In this document: positions 5,642 through 8,367 of the stretch, in pieces
Layout of the letters: each line of letters opens with the position of its first letter
How positions within the stretch are numbered: position 1 is the first letter of the stretch
Assembly (NCBI GenBank): GCA_025356615.1
Contig: JANXSH010000831.1
Span: 1 to 8,367 of the forward strand
Direction of reading: 5' to 3'
From: Planctomycetia bacterium
GTDB lineage: Bacteria > Planctomycetota > Planctomycetia > Gemmatales > Gemmataceae
DNA length: 8,367 nucleotides
Notes under the pieces: generated by a model
Database searches by the model: none
What the model was told of the DNA's origin: nothing
What the model saw: only the letters and a program-made list of their open reading frames with translations
Translations under genes and position numbers: made by a program

Positions 5642-6208
5642 ATGGTGCGTGTCGTAATCGCGGTGGTCCTCTCTGCCGTCGTGCAGATGGCATGGGGGTT
5701 CTTGTTCTGGGGAGGAGCCGTGCTGCCCTTCAGTCAAACGATGGTACAGGAGTTGCCGGACGAGGGCCGGGTGATGGCCGCCCTGGAGACGGTCAAGGAA
5801 TCGGGCCACTACTTCGCCCCTCACCCCGGACGGGCGAAGAACACCGAGGACGAGAAAGCCTTCATGGAAGAGCATCGCCGGGGACCGCTGGTGGAGATCG
5901 TATACCAGAAGGACGGAGTCGATCCGATGGATGCGAGGTATCTCGTCGCGGGATTCGGGCAGTTTCTCGTCTCGTCGCTCCTGATGGCCCTGCTACTCAT
6001 CGCGGCGCTGCCCCGGCTGGAGACGTACCTCTCGCGGGTCGGGTTCATCGTCCTGGTGTCGATCTTCGCGGTGGTGGCGACGCACCTGGGAAGCCCGATC
6101 TGGTTCCACCACCCGTGGCCGTTTTCACTGATGCTGTCGGGATTCGTGGTGGCTGGCTGGATCCTGGCTGCCCTGGTCATGGGGGCGGTGATTCGACCGG
6201 CGCGGTAG
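5642..6208 (+). CDS. Four-helix integral membrane protein, unknown function
   Basis: A 188-residue protein with four predicted membrane segments: about 3-24 (VVIAVVLSAVVQMAWGFLFW), 102-121, 131-148 and 162-184. Between the first and second is a hydrophilic domain of some 75 residues (25-100) containing ELPDEGRVMAALETV, GHYFAPHPGR and EEHRRGPLVEIVYQ. With an even number of helices both termini lie on the same side; the loop is probably outside the cytoplasm if the N-terminus is inside. I recall similar unnamed proteins in planctomycetes and related bacteria but cannot name the family or function. The start at 5642 is set by AAGGAG (5628-5633) eight bases upstream; an in-frame ATG at 5564 has no such site and would add a poorly hydrophobic leader. 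It is the only plus-strand gene here, divergent from the gamma-glutamyltransferase and convergent with the sensor kinase, 27 bases apart. Confidence 0.75.
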   Translation: MVRVVIAVVLSAVVQMAWGFLFWGGAVLPFSQTMVQELPDEGRVMAALETVKESGHYFAPHPGRAKNTEDEKAFMEEHRRGPLVEIVYQKDGVDPMDARYLVAGFGQFLVSSLLMALLLIAALPRLETYLSRVGFIVLVSIFAVVATHLGSPIWFHHPWPFSLMLSGFVVAGWILAALVMGAVIRPAR

Positions 6209-6228
6209 TAGGCTGGGGTTGTGCCTAC
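6208..6228. terminator. Small inverted repeat between convergent genes
   Basis: GTAGGC and GCCTAC form a six-pair stem with a nine-base loop, filling the 27-base space between the membrane protein stop and the sensor kinase stop. There is no T-tract on either side. Its position suits a bidirectional transcription stop, but the stem is short. Confidence 0.3.
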
Positions 6229-6235
6229 CACCGAT

Positions 6236-7618
6236 TCATCCCATTGCGGCGGGGAGGGAGACGTTGATACACGTTCCCTCCCCGAGTCGGCTTTCCACCT
6301 GGATCGTGCCATCATGGGCATGGACCAGCGCTTGACAGATGCTGAGGCCCAGCCCGGAGCCGCCCCTGTCGCGTTGTCGGGACGGGCCCGCGCGGTAGAA
6401 TCGCTCGAAGATGTGGGGCAGATCCTCGGGGCGGATGCCCGCTCCGCTGTCCCGTACTTCGATCCGGGCGCGGTCGTCGGCGAGTCGGATGCGGACCCGG
6501 ACCGCACCACCGGGCGGGGTGAATTTCAGGGCGTTGTCCACGAGATTGGAGATCACCTGTCGGAGGTGGAGTTCGCTCCCCCAGACCTCCACCCGGTAGG
6601 GGGCGTCGGCGACGAGAGAGATTTGCTGCATCTCGCTGACACCCTCGAACATCGCGACGACTCGGCCCGCGAGCTGGTCGAGAGAGAATCGACTCGGAGC
6701 GCGGACCGAGCCTGCCTCGCCCTCCGCGAGGAGTAGGAGTTGATTCACCAGAGCGCCCAGGCTGTCGCACTCCTCGACGATGTCCGCGAGCCGCTCACGG
6801 TATTCTTCCGGTGAGCGATCGAGGACGAGGGCGACCTCGGCGGAGGCCCGCAGGGCGGCGAGCGGGGAGCGGAGTTCGTGGGCGGCGTTTGCGACGAACA
6901 ACCGCTGCCGTTCGAGGTGGGCCGCGAGCCGGTCGAGCAGCCCGTTGAAGGTGCCCGCGAGTTGGTCGAGTTCGTCCCCGCTGCCGCCACACGGCACGCG
7001 CTCGTGCAAGTGCCCTGGCCTCGCCCTCGACGCGGTTCTTGCGATCAGTGCCAGAGGCCGAGTCGCTCGGCCCGCGAGCCAGTAACCCGTCAGGGGGGCC
7101 AGGACGACGATGCCCAAACTGGCAAGCAAGAGGATATGAGTCAGCGTCTCCACGTCATCCGTAACGAAGGCGAGACTGCACCCGACGCGGACGCGCAGGT
7201 CTTGCCCTCGCCTCGTCAGTTTTCCCTCGAGGACTCGGAAGCCCTCGGCGTGAAACAACTGGCCGGGCGGTATAGACGGCGTGTCCGTCAGGTCGGGTGC
7301 CCCCGTCGAGGCGATCAGCGAGGTGTTCTCTTCGTCGAAGATGCGGACGAACCACGCCCGCGCCTTGTGGCTGACGGCCTTGCGGTCGAGTTCCTCGCGG
7401 ATCATGCCGAGGTCTCGGTCGAATCGATCGACGACGAGTCGGATCTCGTCGAGGTCTTCGCGCAGGAGTTGGTCCATTTCGCGCTGGAGGAAGGAGCGCA
7501 AACCCTCGCGCAGGCCGACGAAGGTGAGGAGCACGAGCGCGATGATGCCGATGGTGTTCCAGAACGTCACGCGGAAGCGCAGCGACTTAATCAGCGGCTC
7601 GAGACGACCGAAACGCAT
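6236..7618 (-). CDS. Two-component sensor histidine kinase (HAMP, HisKA, HATPase)
   Basis: A 460-residue inner-membrane sensor that autophosphorylates on histidine and passes phosphate to the regulator encoded just upstream. Order: membrane segment 1 (about 17-36), an extracytoplasmic sensor region of roughly 125 residues (37-161), membrane segment 2 (about 162-183), HAMP linker (about 182-236), the HisKA H-box FVANAAHELRSPLAAL with the phosphorylated H247, then the ATPase domain with N-box (RQVISNLVDNALKF, N358/N362), G1 box (RDSGAGI, 389-395), F-box (IFERFYRAG) and G2 box (GGSGLGLS, 419-426). All catalytic boxes are intact. The layout is like CusS/heavy-metal sensors, but the sensor region has no visible metal-ligand cluster, so the signal is unknown. 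The gene overlaps the end of the response regulator gene by 32 bases, so translation is probably coupled. No other in-frame ATG lies before the first membrane helix, and a GGGGGCGGGG stretch precedes the start. Confidence 0.94.
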   Translation of the reverse strand: MRFGRLEPLIKSLRFRVTFWNTIGIIALVLLTFVGLREGLRSFLQREMDQLLREDLDEIRLVVDRFDRDLGMIREELDRKAVSHKARAWFVRIFDEENTSLIASTGAPDLTDTPSIPPGQLFHAEGFRVLEGKLTRRGQDLRVRVGCSLAFVTDDVETLTHILLLASLGIVVLAPLTGYWLAGRATRPLALIARTASRARPGHLHERVPCGGSGDELDQLAGTFNGLLDRLAAHLERQRLFVANAAHELRSPLAALRASAEVALVLDRSPEEYRERLADIVEECDSLGALVNQLLLLAEGEAGSVRAPSRFSLDQLAGRVVAMFEGVSEMQQISLVADAPYRVEVWGSELHLRQVISNLVDNALKFTPPGGAVRVRIRLADDRARIEVRDSGAGIRPEDLPHIFERFYRAGPSRQRDRGGSGLGLSICQALVHAHDGTIQVESRLGEGTCINVSLPAAMG

Positions 7619-8264
7619 AGCCCCGCCCCCGCACCGTTTGGATCGCGTCCCCGGCCTCGTCGAGCTTCTTCCGAAGCCGGGTGATGTGGACCTCGATGAC
7701 GTTCGTCTCGCCTTCCCAGCTCGCGTCCCAGAGGTGTTCGCAGAGCATCTTGCGCGTGACCACCTGCCCGGCGTGGCGCATGAGCATCTCGAGCAGGCTG
7801 AATTCCGTGGGCGTCAGGTCGATTTCCTTGTTCGCGGACGCGACGCGCCGCGTCGCCAGGTCGAGCGTCAACGTCCCCGCCGACATCCGGGCCGGGGGAC
7901 GATCCGAGACGCGGCGGCGGACGGCGTGGAGTCGAGCGATCAACTCCGCGAAGGCGAACGGCTTGACGAGGTAGTCGTCCGCCCCGGCGTCCAGCCCCGC
8001 GACGCGCTCCTCGACCGAGCCTTGCGCGGTCAGCAGCAGGACCGGCGTCCGGACGCCCTGGCGACGGATCGCGGCCAACACTTCGAGGCCGCCCATGCCC
8101 GGCAGGCGAAGGTCGAGGAGGATCGCGTCGAACTGTTGGCTCGATGCCTCCTCTAGCCCGCGCAGCCCGTCGCGGACCAGGACGCACTCGTGGCCCGCCT
8201 CGCGGACCCCGACTTGGAGCGACTTCCCCATCCCGGAGTCGTCCTCGATCACGAGAACTTTCAT
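7587..8264 (-). CDS. OmpR/PhoB-family response regulator, CusR-like
   Basis: A 225-residue DNA-binding regulator and cognate partner of the sensor kinase. The receiver domain (1-118) has the acidic pair E7/D8 (IEDD), phosphoacceptor D51 in LLDLRLPGMGG, switch T79 in LLLTA and K101 in DDYLVKPFAFAEL. The winged-helix output domain follows (about 126-218), with LTPTEFSLLEML and the recognition-helix region NVIEVHITRLRKKLD, ending in the wing VRGRGYAF. The TPVLLLTA...DDYLVKPFAFAELIAR stretch resembles CusR and other heavy-metal regulators more than PhoB, which hints at, but does not prove, a metal or envelope-stress signal. The start at 8264 is chosen over an in-frame ATG six codons upstream (8282) because AGGAGGGG (8268-8275) lies three bases before it and homology begins MKVLVIEDD. 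The gene is first in a two-gene operon. Confidence 0.94.
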   Translation of the reverse strand: MKVLVIEDDSGMGKSLQVGVREAGHECVLVRDGLRGLEEASSQQFDAILLDLRLPGMGGLEVLAAIRRQGVRTPVLLLTAQGSVEERVAGLDAGADDYLVKPFAFAELIARLHAVRRRVSDRPPARMSAGTLTLDLATRRVASANKEIDLTPTEFSLLEMLMRHAGQVVTRKMLCEHLWDASWEGETNVIEVHITRLRKKLDEAGDAIQTVRGRGYAFRSSRAAD

Positions 8265-8267
8265 CCA

Positions 8268-8275
8268 CCCCTCCT
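8268..8275 (-). promoter_or_regulatory. Ribosome binding site deciding the response regulator start
   Basis: AGGAGGGG on the minus strand, three bases before the ATG at 8264. It lies inside the six extra codons that the ATG at 8282 would add, which argues that those codons are untranslated leader. Confidence 0.75.
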
Positions 8276-8290
8276 GCACCACTACTCGGG

Positions 8291-8319
8291 GATAGGGACA
8301 CGTTCTCGTTTCGCCGCAA
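8291..8319 (-). promoter_or_regulatory. Weak promoter candidate for the two-component operon
   Basis: On the minus strand TTGCGG (8314-8319) and CCTATC (8291-8296) are 17 bases apart, 27 bases before the response regulator ATG. Spacing is ideal, hexamers are poor. It is the best candidate in the short upstream region before the G-run. Confidence 0.2.
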
Positions 8320-8344
8320 CCCCGTAGAACGAAGGAGGTAGGGT

Positions 8345-8365
8345 GGGGGGGGGGGGGGGGGGGGG
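8345..8365. repeat. Homopolymer run of 21 G at the window end
   Basis: Twenty-one consecutive G, preceded by AGGAGGTAGGGT and followed by CG. Read on the minus strand it is a poly-C tract ending about 80 bases upstream of the response regulator ATG. It can be a true hypermutable tract or an assembly or sequencing artefact at a contig end; the sequence alone cannot separate these. Confidence 0.85.
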
Positions 8366-8367
8366 CG

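Overview
The window reads as a piece of a high-G+C chromosome, most likely from a planctomycete of the Gemmata/Isosphaera type. This is an inference from gene content and style: an exported Cys-rich copper storage protein, a DUF2203 protein, a Tat-type gamma-glutamyltransferase, a membrane protein of a kind I associate with planctomycetes, and G-rich repeats of a type I recall from those genomes. I see no rRNA, tRNA, transposase, phage gene or CRISPR array, and no gap between genes exceeds about 211 bases.

Layout, left to right. 1-152 is non-coding and repeat-like: a C/G palindrome, a strong G-quadruplex motif, and two similar GAGCCGG segments in inverted orientation. Then come six genes, all on the minus strand: a 16-cysteine copper storage protein (153-605), a GT4 glycosyltransferase (700-1905), a DUF2203 protein (2064-2567), a GNAT acetyltransferase (2779-3375), a 63-residue unknown (3445-3636) and a gamma-glutamyltransferase (3793-5475). 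A divergent intergenic region (5476-5641) separates these from the only plus-strand gene, a four-helix membrane protein (5642-6208). That gene converges with a minus-strand two-component operon: response regulator (7587-8264), then sensor kinase (6236-7618), overlapping by 32 bases. The window ends in a run of 21 G.

Transcription. Two convincing intrinsic terminators cut the minus-strand genes into units. One lies after the DUF2203 gene (1996-2038). The other lies after the 63-residue gene (3388-3424) and ends only 12 bases before the GNAT start codon, so it may act as an attenuator. Other promoter and hairpin calls are weak.

How the genes relate. The clearest functional unit is the two-component system, whose regulator resembles the CusR/heavy-metal branch of the OmpR family. 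The copper storage protein would bind Cu(I) outside the cytoplasm. A regulatory link between the two is only speculation, since they are 5.6 kb apart. The other genes look like independent housekeeping or accessory functions. I did not find a clearly new multi-gene system. The best candidates for follow-up are the 63-residue gene/terminator/GNAT arrangement, the repeat structures at both ends, and active-site departures in the gamma-glutamyltransferase.
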